64,000 nt of DNA from Paralvinella palmiformis (GCA_025642065.1 JAODUP010000014.1:1275001-1339000); one strand, 5' to 3'; shown: positions 47,494-60,020, counted from the stretch's first letter. The notes: generated by a model not told the origin, from the letters alone. Program-made: numbers and translations.

Positions 47494-48888
47494 CTATAGA
47501 TTGAGAGCGGCCTTCTCCTCGTCACCCAACAGACACGTGTCGGAGACACTCCAGAAATCTTCCAAGTCGAAGTCCTTCTTGTAGGGATAGCTTCTGTCGT
47601 GCAGCACCTCACAGAGTCGACAGAAGGCGGCCGTTTTATTCCTACCATCCACGGCTTTTAGGTGCATTTTCCAGGAAAAATATTCCACGTAGTGATGATT
47701 ATTTTGATCGAGTTCCTTCAGATAGCTGGCCAGGTGTTTCGGCGACCGAAAGTCACGGACATCGATGTACGAATGGCGAGGGAAAAGCTCCGAGTAGTCA
47801 GCACCGCCAAGTACTATCGGTACGATATTGTAGTTCAGAGTCCTGAACACCTTCTCCGTTAGATATTGCTTGCAGTAGCATTTCTCGAAAGCCAAGTAGA
47901 ACTTATACTTCTTTTCGATGTTCCGGAAGCAGTGTTTGCCGCACGTCAGCGCCCCACACTGACCATACACGTCAACCTGGATGTACTTAGACAATTCCTT
48001 GGCATATCTCCACCTTTGTCCCGTGGCGTTACAGTTGCTGACTACCCAAGCCACCATACGGCTCTTAGTTCTCATCGTCACCTTTCGTACGGTGCTGTTG
48101 TTCTGTCGGCGCATCACGTAGCCGAGCGGTATCCGGATGTCGGTGTCCGGATGATCGAGGTAGGTCATGGTCAGGTTGTACTGGCCGCGGTACTTGTCGA
48201 ATGGATAGTCGATGAAGCTGGTCGGTGGCTCCATGTTGTACATGACGTAGATCTGGCCCGGAAACGACCGCTGAGGCAAATAACTCCGTTGGAGGATCGG
48301 GTTGAAAATGACGGCGTCCGATAAATCCATGTCATCTCTGGACGTGGTAAACCTACAGTTAGAGACCGGACAGCCGCCATTCTGCATCATCCCGTTCAAT
48401 CTCTGGTTGAAGTTATCGTCGTCGTAGAAGTCCCACAGCAGTATCAGCGTGCTGCTGCTCGTCTGTCGGCGTATCAGCGAATACGCCCTCGTCATCTGTA
48501 TGTAGCCTAGATAATATACAGAACATAGGCCGAGGACGATGACGGTCACAAGGAAAGCCGGCCTGGTCATCTGGCGTAGGAGTCGCGTTACCAATAGTCT
48601 AATAATGGCCATGCTGAGATCATCGGCAACGAGCGCCTTCTCTGATGCTAGATGACTCGACTTGTTGTTGCCGTGCGGAGGAGACGATTGACGGTTCTGT
48701 TCGGCAAAGCGAAGATACAACACCGTTGGCTGCCTGATTCGTGTTTGATTTCGGCTCGTTCGGCGAAAGCAATGATTTGAATATTGTAAACGTATCGGGC
48801 TTTTAACGATTATATTGGTTTGACCTTTCGATGGAAGGAATTCAGAGAGGATCAATATAACGACAGCAACCGTAACATATTCATGCAT
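47494..48888 (-). CDS. Alpha-1,3-fucosyltransferase, GT10 family (fucosyltransferase C-like), single exon
   Basis: The product would transfer fucose from GDP-fucose in alpha-1,3 linkage to GlcNAc-containing glycans in the Golgi lumen. The 464-codon frame holds one transmembrane segment (about 110-131), a stem, an N-terminal acceptor-side region (148-260) and the C-terminal donor-binding region. That region carries the GT10 signature as FYLAFEKCYCKQYLTEKVF (330-348) and NIVPIVLGG (354-362). In most relatives the first part reads FENS.C.DY.TEK, so K, C and Q replacements make this copy divergent, but the TEK core is kept. Cys pairs FCRLC (422-426) are typical. N-glycosylation sites occur at N238, N264, N287 and N417. 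M93 (codon at 48610-48612) is likely the true start: good context (A at -3, G at +4) and a short cytosolic tail before the membrane segment. The 92 residues before it may be 5' UTR. Confidence 0.9.
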   Translation of the reverse strand: MHEYVTVAVVILILSEFLPSKGQTNIIVKSPIRLQYSNHCFRRTSRNQTRIRQPTVLYLRFAEQNRQSSPPHGNNKSSHLASEKALVADDLSMAIIRLLVTRLLRQMTRPAFLVTVIVLGLCSVYYLGYIQMTRAYSLIRRQTSSSTLILLWDFYDDDNFNQRLNGMMQNGGCPVSNCRFTTSRDDMDLSDAVIFNPILQRSYLPQRSFPGQIYVMYNMEPPTSFIDYPFDKYRGQYNLTMTYLDHPDTDIRIPLGYVMRRQNNSTVRKVTMRTKSRMVAWVVSNCNATGQRWRYAKELSKYIQVDVYGQCGALTCGKHCFRNIEKKYKFYLAFEKCYCKQYLTEKVFRTLNYNIVPIVLGGADYSELFPRHSYIDVRDFRSPKHLASYLKELDQNNHHYVEYFSWKMHLKAVDGRNKTAAFCRLCEVLHDRSYPYKKDFDLEDFWSVSDTCLLGDEEKAALNL

Positions 48889-49716
48889 CTGACCTGTTTA
48901 ATAACACTACCGATGTTGGTGCGTGTTTGCGTAGGTACCCCTAGACGTGAGTACACTTGCTGGTGCGTTAATATGATCCTCCAAAGGCGTGCTTAAGTTT
49001 CAGTTTTAGTGCGATGCGACCGTAGTTGTTTTGTCAAATTTCCATATAAGATTTCCTTGCTATCACAACAAATCCATTTTCGTTTCAACTATTTGTATTA
49101 ATACATTTTTACCTTAAGCCTCATACCTTGCATCCATTTACCTAGCTATTGTTCATTTCTATTGCAACAATTTAAATATCTTTTATAGAAATGTTCCGTT
49201 TTTTATCTGATGCGCCATTTGTCTTCTCAATATCATAACGATTTGCTTGTATTTGCTCTTGCCTTATGACAAGTTGGCATTCCCAACCCAAATGTTTCAT
49301 TAGCATACGTCATGCAGTTCATGGCCAATTAATGAGAGCTTAAACATAACAGATACTCTGCTAAAGATGTTGGCTTAGTCAGCAGTTAGTATTGGGACAT
49401 TTGCAATAGGTTCAACTTTTCACGACTTTAACTAGAATGTGATGTCACTTATTGCTTTGTTTACTAACGATGTGTTTTTGGTTTTTATCTTACTTGGTGC
49501 AATATTATTCGAATGGCTTCACATTTAGCCATTTTTGTATAAGGCATCCGCGGAATGAAATGGCCGAATACGTCAACATCCATATATAATGTGAATAATT
49601 TTGTTCTCGCTGTTGATTTGTTCTTATTTCGATCAGTTCTTTTATTGATAAGTCTCAGCACCATCTTATCGCCAACGCAGGCATTTATTTTACTTAAAAA
49701 AAACGATATATATTTC

Positions 49717-49718
<2 letters not shown>
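48889..49718. other. 5' flank of the fucosyltransferase gene and intergenic DNA
   Basis: No clear TATA box on the minus strand close to the gene. No other feature recognised. Confidence 0.4.
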
Positions 49719-49814
<96 letters not shown>

Positions 49815-49825
49815 ACCACGCACGC

Positions 49826-49891
<66 letters not shown>
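49719..49891. repeat. (AC)n microsatellite
   Basis: About 170 bases of CA repeat with CACCACG and CATACATA interruptions near 49811-49866. Confidence 0.97.
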
Positions 49892-49892
<1 letters not shown>

Positions 49893-50409
49893 TTTGTGAC
49901 AGATGTCTTACAATATATTATGTTGAATTGGTATAAGTAGCGATGTGACACCAGGTGGCTGGCTGCATCATCCAGCTGTTAGTAAACCATTTTTGTCATA
50001 GCGAAGATAGAACAATTATAGTTCTTCCTGGAGATTGTGGATGGTATACGAAATCCCTTAATGGCCATTAATTACCTTTATGGTAGTATTAGTTACGCTA
50101 GTACTTACTTCTTGCATATTATATATAAAATACCTTTTGCTGTGGGTACAAACATCGTAATGTGTTTGTGAATGGCATTTTAAATGGCACTATGTAGCTA
50201 ATTAATTATACAGCTGGATAAGTACACATGCTAAGTGTGGACACGCAGAGAATGGTGATGTTACAAGCAAAACTCTGCCAAAATCCACATACGGTGATGA
50301 CGTCAGTACGCATCACAAACCTCGGGACTTGCCGAGTGAAAACGGAGAGAACCGATTATTTATAAGGATGCTTTCTCCGGTACCTTATTGCTGGTCGGAA
50401 TCTGAATTT
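49892..50409. other. Intergenic DNA, nothing recognised
   Basis: No gene. 50400-50409 is the left target-site duplication of the SINE that follows. Confidence 0.5.
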
Positions 50410-50590
50410 ATGGCGCCTCCGTGGTCTAACTGGTATTGGGTTGGATAACAGATCACTACCACCTGAGTTCGAAACTCGGCGTTGGCATATCTGAAGGGTG
50501 TTTCATCTTCGACTTCGCTTCATTACCTTTGGAGGTTGCTCGGCTCATTTAGCCTACCATATGCACAACAGTGGCCGTAAAACACGAATC
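50410..50590 (+). mobile_element. tRNA-derived SINE, copy 4
   Basis: Head GCGCCTCCGTGGTCTAACTGG, B-box GAGTTCGAAACTC, body CATATCTGAAGGGTG, then GCTCGGCTCATTTAGCC, and a short ATC tail. ATCTGAATTT stands on both sides (50400-50409 and 50591-50600), an exact 10-base target-site duplication. Confidence 0.92.
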
Positions 50591-50600
50591 ATCTGAATTT

Positions 50601-51149
50601 CTGCTTATGCGCAATTAAACCATCCGCGTATTATAATTTTTTAACGCTTAATATTGTCATAGTTTTTATAGACTTAAAATATAAAATGACTAGAATTAAT
50701 TTTATCTACAGTTATAATAAGGAATCATAAATTATCGAATGGGATTAAAATTTGCAATTAATCGCTTCACGTGCCTACTCTTGTCGATATTACGCGATTA
50801 ACAAACATTTTGCAGATTTACTTAAACATTCTCTCGCTTACAGAAATGGCCATTTCTTGAACTAAGTTGATATCGATAATTAACCAATCGTTCATGGGCT
50901 GATTACGTGCAGCATGTGCAGGGATACACCCAAATAATTTGTCACTGTTTAGAGATAACAATCCCACTTGAACGTGACAATGTTATCATGAATAGGTGAG
51001 TGTGCTCAATGCTGTCTGATCCCCAATTCTAATTTCGATCCATTAGGAATAAAGAGGTAAAACGTGTTTTAAAACCTAACCAAGTCAATGTGCCTTATTT
51101 TCATATTTCCAAATATTTAGAAAGGCTTTATAAATTATTGTTCATGTGC
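50601..51149. other. AT-rich intergenic DNA, nothing recognised
   Basis: No coding or repeat feature identified. Confidence 0.5.
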
Positions 51150-51545
51150 AATAATAATGCATAATAATGGTAGTATTTTATATAGCGTCTTATACAACTC
51201 GAATTGCTATGAGCTGCTTTACAATTTAACCATAATTCAAAGTTTCAAACATGATGTAAGTGCATATAGCACAAATACATAAGTATACTGGTTTATATAT
51301 TATAAATAGGCTATAATTAAGAAAGTTACAAAATATTTGTTTACTTGCTCCAAGCTTAATATGGTTAGGCAACTTATTTCACATCCTGGTAGCTGATGCT
51401 CGGAAAGATTTCTCTCCGTAAATTTTTGTGTCGCTTCTAGGCAACAGTTTCACTGGTATATGTTTTTGGCTCAGATTGCTCAGAGGCACTCAATATTTTG
51501 AATGTGTGAAACAGTATCTTTTACGGTGATGAGAAACGTACAGTA
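51150..51545 (-). pseudogene. Non-LTR retrotransposon relic E (RT C-terminus and 3' UTR)
   Basis: Minus-strand translation includes LLPRSDTKIYGEKSFRASAT, then RM-stop-NKLPNHIKLGASKQI. This is the usual tail of CR1/Jockey-type RTs with TGG changed to TGA in the LWNKLP motif. The 3' part becomes AT-rich with ATTATTATG-like words near 51155-51165. It lies next to, and on the same strand as, copy 4 of family C. Confidence 0.7.
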
Positions 51546-51600
51546 AGGTATTTTTTGCAGCTGTCTCACTGTTATGTAATTTTTGTATCAGATCGCTTAG

Positions 51601-51639
<39 letters not shown>

Positions 51640-51830
51640 TATATTTAATAAAGCGCCCTTACGAGCCATTCAAAGGCGCTGTACAAATAATATGTAATTT
51701 AATAATACCCCAAATAATGTCTGTAAAAACCTTGTAATGATTTAAAAGATAATAATTATTTATCTGTGAAAGCGACCTTAAATAGGTGTGTTTTTAGAAG
51801 AGACTTAAAATTTCCAAGAGACGACGAAGT
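51601..51830 (-). mobile_element. LINE family C 3' end, copy 4, with (ATT)n tail
   Basis: Matches the other copies from SSLGNFKSLLKTHLFKVAFT plus DK-stop (frame intact) to the tail at 51601-51638. The 3' UTR lacks six bases (CTAGCA-type) found in copies 1 and 3 near 51660. Its 5' break lies at about 51828. Confidence 0.85.
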
Positions 51831-51869
51831 GGTGTTTCCTTTTGCGAGTGCGTTTCACCACATTTGCAG

Positions 51870-51923
<54 letters not shown>

Positions 51924-52383
51924 GAGAGATGAGGATGTGAGAGAAGGTGGATAGAGAGCGATTATATTATAATTAATTTCTACAGTACAGTCCATAATTT
52001 AAAAGGACTTGGACTAAGGTCTTCTATGTCTGATCATTTACATACTTACAAATATTCCTATATTTCTTACTGATAATAAATTCCTTCAAAGCAGAACATA
52101 TGAAGTGGATAAAACTACTCTTTGAAGAGGTATGAAAGGTACTTCTTTGATATGGATCGTGCAAAGAGGTGAGAAAACCCTTAGCAAGTCGTTTGAAGTA
52201 TAGGTATACATACAGGAGGTTATTAGTCTGATTTCATAACCAGTCGGACTACTACAGTGATAACAGTGCTCAGTCATATCACTCAACATGTTCAAAGGTG
52301 GTAGACCTATAGATCCTATTTTAACTATTTCAATTGCCTTGTGGATGGATGGTTAAAAGGTCACCGCTCAGAGTAAGCTCTGT
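51831..52383. other. Intergenic DNA with (CT)n-(AC)n tract
   Basis: (CT)n at 51871-51910 followed by (AC)n and (AG) to 51930. No gene seen. Confidence 0.5.
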
Positions 52384-52830
52384 TTGAGAAGACAGAGTAA
52401 CCACATTTTTAGTATCAAGGCACATTGTGAAAGGTTTGTCAAGCAGATCAGAACCAGCGAACCTCAGCAACGGGGTGCAAAGTGTCCTTTATCCTTTGTC
52501 CTTTATCCGAATGCTCCACACTTTGGGCCTGCACCAAGCATCAATCTGATCTCAACAGCCATGTTTTCCGTATCCCAGTGGCTACCAAAAATGACACGGA
52601 TAAGAAGATTGTCGAGTTTGTGTTTGGGTGCAATCTGCCATTAATTGTTGTGCAACATTCCCCAGTTCAGTGCCATGATGTCCAGTCTACGACCTGGGTA
52701 CAAACCGCCTACCAGAGATGCCATCAGCAACACATTGCTAGACAAATGCCATGACAAGCATCAGGCCACCATGAAGTAGTAACTGAACACAAAGACTGTC
52801 ACCATGCAGCAAGATGGCTGCTCCTGATGA
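52384..52830 (+). pseudogene. hAT-like transposase relic
   Basis: Two plus-strand frames, joined by one shift near 52665, give DTDKKIVEFVFGCNLPLIVV followed by FSAMMSSLRPGYKPPTRDAI, then SNTLLDKCHD, and after two stops KTVTMQQDGCS. This is the order seen in hAT transposases between the BED finger and the RNase H core: the VEHP.F block, the L.PGYKPPSR block and the vTL..DGWS block. The BED finger is not clearly preserved and the catalytic core beyond DGWS is missing. At least one frameshift and two stops make it a pseudogene. Confidence 0.7.
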
Positions 52831-53084
52831 TTTAATTGTAATCAGATGTAGGTGTTTTTGTAATCAACTATCTAAATACTGGCCATGGTCACATGCAATC
52901 CTGGAAGTTTTAGCCGGTTTTAGCCAGTTTTACTGGTTAAAACCATCAAAAGGTGGCTAAACCTGGCAAAAATTAGGTTTTAGACGACTAAAACCATAGC
53001 CTGCATTTACCACATGGCTTTACAGTCATGTAGACTTAAGTAAATGCCGCTTAATAAATTTACTAACTGGCATAGTATACACTC

Positions 53085-53210
53085 TAAAACGGATCCCTAC
53101 ACCTGGTGATGTTTTATCAGTGACTAAAACACACTAATTTCTGTCGGTGAGGTCTGACTTACATCCCAAAACGGATCCGTACATCTGGTGATGTTTTAAT
53201 CCACACTGAC
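53085..53210. repeat. Imperfect ~80-bp tandem duplication
   Basis: AAAACGGATCCCTACACCTG at about 53088 recurs as AAAACGGATCCGTACATCTG at about 53168, each followed by GTGATGTTTTA. This lies just beyond the 3' end of LINE relic D. Confidence 0.7.
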
Positions 53211-53239
53211 TTTACCAAGGTTAACGCCCTGTCATTGAT

Positions 53240-54961
53240 GTCAAGGGAAAATAATTATAAATGCTTCAATAGTATCGGGTGATCAATTACATAAAAGGCT
53301 GCAGATAAATCAGTCATAATTATGGCAGGCATGGATTATACATCAGGAGCTTCAGCAATGTCACCCTGCACTTTCAAGGGTGCATTTTCTGTTGATTGAC
53401 CTCTACGATAAGCAGACTGATAAGTTTAGTGGAGGTCAATGCGCGCTAAGTTCTCATCGATTAGTTTTATTAGTACCTTTTCTATAAGTTTGGAGACGAA
53501 AGGAAAGTTAGAAATTAGACGATAATACTTCATATTAAACTCGGATCTTCTAAGCAGCGCGGTTATGATGGCTCACTTTAAACACAACGACATCACTGAC
53601 TAAACTGTTGACAATGGGTGTTTTCAGTGGCAAATGTTGATCCAAAACTTTCTTTCAAAGCCAAATGGGCGGTTCATCTACGTCACATGACTTGTCCGGG
53701 TACTTTGTGCTTATCGCCTTGACCTTAACCCCAGAAACTGGTTGAAACATATAGCAGGTAGTATGTTGGGAATCTGAAGGTATCTTATTCCCGATGATTG
53801 TCGTTTTCTGTGAAGAAATTGCTGATAAGTTCATAATTAACTCGAGAAGTTTCTTTTGATTTTTTTCCACATTTCTCTATCTTAGAAGAATAGAAACATT
53901 TCTTCTCATCGAATAGTTGTATACTCATTTTTACAGAGATCATTTATTTCAAAGCGTACCGTTAACGAAGTTCAACGCCAAGTTATGTTTGCTTTCCTCC
54001 AATTTCTTAGCAGATCTAAGCTGATCAGAGTTCCAAGAGTGCCAACATGGAGATCTTTGAACAAGAATGAGCATGGTGATAAATGATACTTTGGACACCT
54101 TTGTTATACTTATAGGCTTCTACCAGGTTATCAAGTGATCCTTCAAATTTACCCAGGTGCTGAAATATCCACAGATTCTTGAATATTTAAGCCACGACAA
54201 TTTGTGTATGCGATATTTCGTACAGGCAGATGATCGTCGAAGGATCTACCTTTATTGCTACTGAAACAAGGGTTACTTACAAATTGAGTTCCCACAGTGA
54301 TGGAACTCCATTCTCTTGAGATTACCAAATCTAGTGTATGGCCTGCTTTGTCAGATGCACCATTTACATGTTGTGTCAATTCGTGTGAATCCAATATACT
54401 CAAAACCTGCAAGCTATAACATACGACATATTAGTCACATGGAACTTTAATTAACCAGTTATTGTTTTGACATCATATGGGATAAAGGCTATGCTATCCA
54501 AGTATTTAGACCATTATTCAAAGAATAAAAGGTTTCTAGCAGGTGAGGAACGATATATAACGTAACTATATTCATGGCACAGTCCATGTTTTCAAATTGG
54601 GTAGATATATTCGTTGTCTCTGTAACAGCCAGTCCGCATTTGTAGAATATCCCAATGCCACCAAATGATTTGCCACTTTTACGGGGAATATGAACGAACT
54701 CGTAACCTGCAGAAACCAACTCATTTATACTCAGTGTCGGTTTCGAAACCACATCTCAGTAAGTGCTAATGCATCAACACCTTGCGACACAACATAATCT
54801 TCCACAGGTATTGATTTATTTATCAAGAATCGAACATTCAGATAATATAGTGATAAAGCGACCGCAACCTTCTGATCGTCATTTAAAGAGACTATGACAT
54901 GCGGTTGACGAAATTTAATATTCCTTGGTAAATCCCTAATTTGTCTACGACTTCGATGCAC
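53240..54961 (-). pseudogene. Non-LTR retrotransposon relic D (endonuclease and first half of RT)
   Basis: Minus-strand frames in order: YYLNVRFLINKS and DALALTEMWF (endonuclease start with the catalytic Glu, ~54745-54850); GYEFVHIPRKSG with FGGIGIFYKCG (54640-54710); LTQHVNGASDKAGHTLDLVI, then SFDDHLPVRNIAY (~54200-54380); a linker; FQPVSGVKVK and KSCDVDEPPIWL (53655-53770); and RT fingers YRLISNFPFVSKLIEKVLIK with YQSAYRRGQSTENAPLKVQG and TDLSAAFYVIDH (53240-53525). Several stops and frame changes are present and the catalytic half of RT is missing after DLSAAF. The endonuclease section is the best preserved in the window. Confidence 0.85.
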
Positions 54962-56217
54962 AATATTAATTTAATAGATTTAGATCTAAATTCCGGAAGA
55001 CGATGTATTAACAATTGAATCGAGTAATGTTTTAATGGAATTGTTGTATTTAAGGATGATGAGGTAAGGGTGATTTTCTTTAAACAACGATTGTATTAGG
55101 GTGGTAATTTGTTTAGCAAATATGAAACACATACTTATAACTAAATTTCCTGAATTTTTAGACCCTACCAGCGTTTTCGATCTGTACACTGACATACACA
55201 TAAACACAATATCACTGATTTTACAGAATGAGAAATTAATAATTGGTTCATCATCTTTGCTACGATAATAAGAAAGACGTTTGGTAGTAGTATATTATAT
55301 ACGTCCATATTGTTCTCTAGGCTAGAAGGCTGCTAGATCTTCATAAGACATTCATAATCATCATCATCATCATCATTGTTATCATCATCACTGGAAACCT
55401 TATTAACCGTTGTTAGGTATGCGCTTTCAGTGTAAATGGAAACATTACCATATATAACCTCATAATGTATCTCAAATATATTAATAAACTAGATACCTCT
55501 GAGGCATAATCACTTATGATCTTCTTCACGAAATGGAGAATGTTATAGATAAAGCTATCTATTATCATCTATCACTCATGGTTCCTGGTTATTTTATTCT
55601 TACGGAAACTCTAATCATCACTCATTACAAATAGGAGAAAAAGCACCGAATAACCTAAAACACACGAAACTCTCGCACAAGTTACAAATGAAGCGAGCAC
55701 ATAACTTAAATAAAACTATGTAAGTTGATGCTATTGGTAATTAGCTCAGACAAGAATATTTTTAAATTTAATTAATTTTAAATACTATATATGATTTTTT
55801 TTGTGTACGACAAGGATTGTGACTACTATTTCTGTGCTAATTTATGTTACGAAAGAGTCTCAAAGGTAGAGTATAAATTATATTCTATATATAATAAATT
55901 GATAAAAGTAACGTAGTTGCTTTGATAAAACAATTAATCAATCAAAAGGACTATCAGTTGATGCCTACGACGATTCTATAGTCAAATTTGTATGACTGAA
56001 AGGATATTTAGCCAGTTACATTTTGTAGAACTGGCTGAATTCATATTGATATAATACAGATAAAACGTTTAATAATAACCAAACCAAGCCAAATCCAATC
56101 CAATCAACTGAATTAGAATAACACAAGTGCAGTACAAGTAAATCAAATAATAAAAACGTACCCCGTTCCAAACGCTTACATAATATCCCCCTCTCTGTAG
56201 TGTGCGGTTGGGTGTAT
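54962..56217. other. AT-rich intergenic DNA
   Basis: A minus frame at 54986-55207 might be part of the region upstream of the endonuclease of relic D, but I see no diagnostic motif. ATC repeats near 55357-55375. No gene called. Confidence 0.4.
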
Positions 56218-56340
56218 GCATGTGTGTTATAGCAGTGTGAAATAAGGCACCGGCACAGATAATCGCGAATCGTGAATTCAATCTCTGGGCGATTCATCAG
56301 GGAACCGTATCCCGAGCGACGACCTCTTAGGCTGAGCTAT
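56218..56340 (-). repeat. Dispersed tRNA-like repeat, copy 2
   Basis: On the minus strand GATAGCTCAGCCTAAGAGG (A-box-like) is followed by GAATTCACGATTCGCGATT and CTGTGCCGGTGCCTTATT, matching 36459-36495. The combination of A-box here and B-box in copy 1 supports a tRNA-derived SINE family. Confidence 0.5.
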
Positions 56341-57332
56341 CTAGAATATTTCACCAGTCGAAAGTCTTCTTGAGGTTTTTAACTGATGTGGATTTTGAGT
56401 GTTCTATTTAAAACCAGTTTTTGATCATCTCTGTAGGCGTCTCTCGCCTTGAAATCCTTCCCAGATTGGCCTCCATTCGGTCTTTACTCATTATTTCTTT
56501 ACTTCCCCAATTATTTGGCGGACAATCGTGAATTTCAGCTAAATAACAATAGTAACAAAATGAAGATTGTTACTATTATCTGTATCTACGCCCTCTTCCT
56601 ATACAAAAGGTTAGTTGAAGCAGGATAGAAGAGTCTAAAACAAAAACCGAAAGTCTAATTTTGTTGCAAGGTCAGACTATATCGTCAACACAAAACCTGC
56701 TGGAAGCCAAACGATACATTTCTCAGCCATTTTTATTTATTTATCATCATTATTCAATAAAGTCAAGTTATAAATCACAGATGTATCTTCCTGCAACACT
56801 ACATTAGTAGCCAGGCGTTCAAACGGAAATAACAATTGTGACATTTGATTGACCGTATATAAGACCGATTAATTACCATGTATCTAGTTTCATGCGAAGC
56901 AAATCTTGAATGATTAACAATGCATTATTTTTGTTATTCCAATGAGAACAAACACGTAGTGTTATAATATTACCTGGATAAATCAATAATACATTTTTTT
57001 AAAGTCTTCTTCCTGGGCAGAAACTCGTCGAAACCTTTCGAATGGCGCCTTGTAAGAAACTTTCACATTGAAATGGTTCGGTGGTTGAGTTAGTGCCTTG
57101 TTTAGCTCAGAACACGGTCTCATCTAAGACGAAGGACAGGTCAGCCACTCATTATGTAAAGGAGCTGGTAAAGGCGAATTTCTGAGATGGGAGCATTGGT
57201 ATTTTATTCCACGATTTGGATGAAAAACAATGTGCCAACATTTATGGGCAAAGGTGGATGTCACATATGTTAATAAATAACACGAATTGGCACAACATTC
57301 AGTTGAATTTAATAACATTTTATCACAGGTAC

Positions 57333-57384
<52 letters not shown>

Positions 57385-57837
57385 ATATTGTTTCACGCCA
57401 CTTAGATAACAAACTTAATCAAGTGACCGTACTTCGAGATGACAACATTAATTAACTTAAAAATATATGTTCGATAAATGACTCTCATACAAATATAAAT
57501 ATATCAATTGAACATTCATTTAATACATCAGTAAGGGCACAGAAATGAAATATGATATGACCCAGACACATTCAAACAATTGAGTTTGGCATTAATGTGT
57601 TTTTAAACGGTTTTAAACTCCGACGCATTTGGTTCGGAATGTAAACGCGTTTTCAAGCACATTCATTTACCAAGGCAACAGCTTTACATAATTATGCATA
57701 TCACAGTCAAACACATGAATGATATTTGTAAATATAAACTTGATTATTTGACATTTTGCATTGAACACCCGACTCGACGAACGCACACACCCATGTACGC
57801 ACACACGCATGCACGTACGCACCTACCCACCTATCCC

Positions 57838-57883
<46 letters not shown>

Positions 57884-58588
57884 CACGCAAATTAGCTGCA
57901 ACATATACCCCTGTATCATACAGTTCTGACACACCTACCGTCATTGATATACATGGGATACATGAGATGCCAAAAATATTATAATAAATTTAGACCACTA
58001 ATTATCTTTGATCATAATACCAATATTTATTAATTTGCTGGCACACCAGCCGGGTTATCACATTAAAAAAAATGGAATTACTCTCTGAGATTTGTCAGAT
58101 GCTGTTCTACATGTGTGTTATGATAACTATGGTTAGAAGATGAGTCGTCCTTTCTTCTAATATCATCTATCATTACTAACTCGGTAAGCAAAACGACATA
58201 TTTACATGAAATATATGAAATCAATTTGAATATCATTCGGACAATTATTACTACAATAAATATAGCGGTTATAATTAATTATTCTTTGAGCGTACAAACA
58301 AACAACACACCATCGTCAACAGTGTACTTAATATCATGAGTAAGTACAAAAATAAAACAGCTGAAATACCAGCGACGGAAACGAAAAGTTATAATTAGGT
58401 TAACGTCTTCATAACGGTTATGTTGCCTATCAACAACACAGCTTAGCCAGGACATATTAAGTGGTCGGTGTTAAATCTTCTTTATTGGCCATAATACTGT
58501 GACATTATTAATAAATATTGCTGTGCGTATGAGATAACGTCCTTCTGTTGTGTCAGACTGGTAGATCAGCGAACCCTAGGCGATGCAT
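56341..58588. other. AT-rich intergenic DNA with (AT)n tracts
   Basis: (AT)n at 57339-57381 and 57839-57882, with CGCACACAC-rich sequence before the second. No gene recognised. Confidence 0.5.
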
Positions 58589-58613
58589 TCTTGGACTGCC
58601 GCCGAGTCCAAGA
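58589..58613. other. Perfect 9-bp hairpin
   Basis: TCTTGGACT (58589-58597), a 7-base GC-rich loop, and AGTCCAAGA (58605-58613). It stands next to an (AT)n tract and has no known role here. Confidence 0.5.
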
Positions 58614-58620
58614 CCTATAC

Positions 58621-58621
<1 letters not shown>

Positions 58622-58684
<63 letters not shown>
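58622..58684. repeat. (AT)n microsatellite
   Basis: About 62 bases of AT repeat. Confidence 0.95.
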
Positions 58685-58687
<3 letters not shown>

Positions 58688-60020
58688 ACATTTTAGGCTC
58701 CAAAATGGAGTCTTTTCAATGATGTCTATCATCACAGTCAGTCAACGAATTAATATTGGGATTTTTATCGATGATATATAATGTTTGACGTGGAGCGAGA
58801 TTTGATTTCTCCAATCCATCATCTGTAAGAAAAACGCCAATGGAGAACGAGATTAGAAACTGCTTACCTATTTGGTTGAAAGATAATCTATTGGTTATTG
58901 TACGGTAATTAAAATGTGGACGAAAGGTGGTAATTGAAAAGCCAGATGTAAAACGAAACACGTTGAATTAAATGGACCGTTTGCCTGATAGATCAGACAG
59001 GAGGGATGACTCGTTTTGGCATCCGATGGGATATCTAGCCGGCGGCTGTTAATGCAGTAAAAAAACGTCAGTTCGTTAGGCAGTTACGATCGACATCCGG
59101 TGTCATTGATCTGTATTGATTTGTAGTGTGCCCGCGATGCGTCAAAGATTAACCTATTATAAGAGTGAAATATTTAATTGAAATGTATATCGGCCTCTTA
59201 TGCGTCACCTTCATTCGACGTGCTGAATTGGGATGAATGAAACGCTGCAAGAATACTGATCAATACCCAGCAACACCGAAGAAAATATAGCTGACCGGCT
59301 CATAACAACAAACATCGCTGGTCATACATAAGTCTGATTGTTATTTACCCATTAACAAATTATTACTATTGAACGGCAATGTATACATTTCCAATTCCCA
59401 AGCAAATTCTGACGTCTGAGATTGATTGTTTTAAAATCCCATTAATGACCTGCCACGAGGAGAGATATGGCTATATTGTGCCAACTGTGTCATCAACGTA
59501 TCCTACACCGAGTAAATAGAACAGATGCATATTGATAATTGCCCTCGTTAAAACATAAAAAGGCCAGGCGAGCTTCGCGTCGGCCTTCGCTCGACGCGTA
59601 ACATTAGCGCCTTACTATATGCAATGCCGAGAGCCGTTGAGCAGGAAGAACACAATACAACACACGGCTTCCCATTGGTACGGTGTTGTTGTCAGCGTAA
59701 TTAACAGACGTCTCGTTATTGTGTAATTTCTCTCATCTGAGTGATGAAGGAACTAGTGAGTGTTCCAAGGACATTTCTAGCACCAGACACATACCGATAT
59801 ATTAATAAGGACATCGACCTTTCGGTGATGTACAGGAAGGTTTAATAGATAATGATTCGTTTTCTATAACATAACCGGGTACTGACTCACGTTGTCGTGA
59901 ATGTCACAGAAACATTTTTAATGTTCTTCCTGGATGTAGCGCATAATGCTGACACTGTGTTTGAAAGTATGTATGTAGTGTACGTATAAAAACACACCTT
60001 ATAGAAGAGAGGGGGAAGTG

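Noticed and set aside
47866..48324. 152-codon frame opposite the fucosyltransferase gene
   Set aside because: Shadow of the real coding strand; no recognisable family.
59576..59598. Small GC-rich hairpin CGCGTCG/CGACGCG
   Set aside because: Seven-base stem without a repeat, gene or known motif context; too short to interpret.
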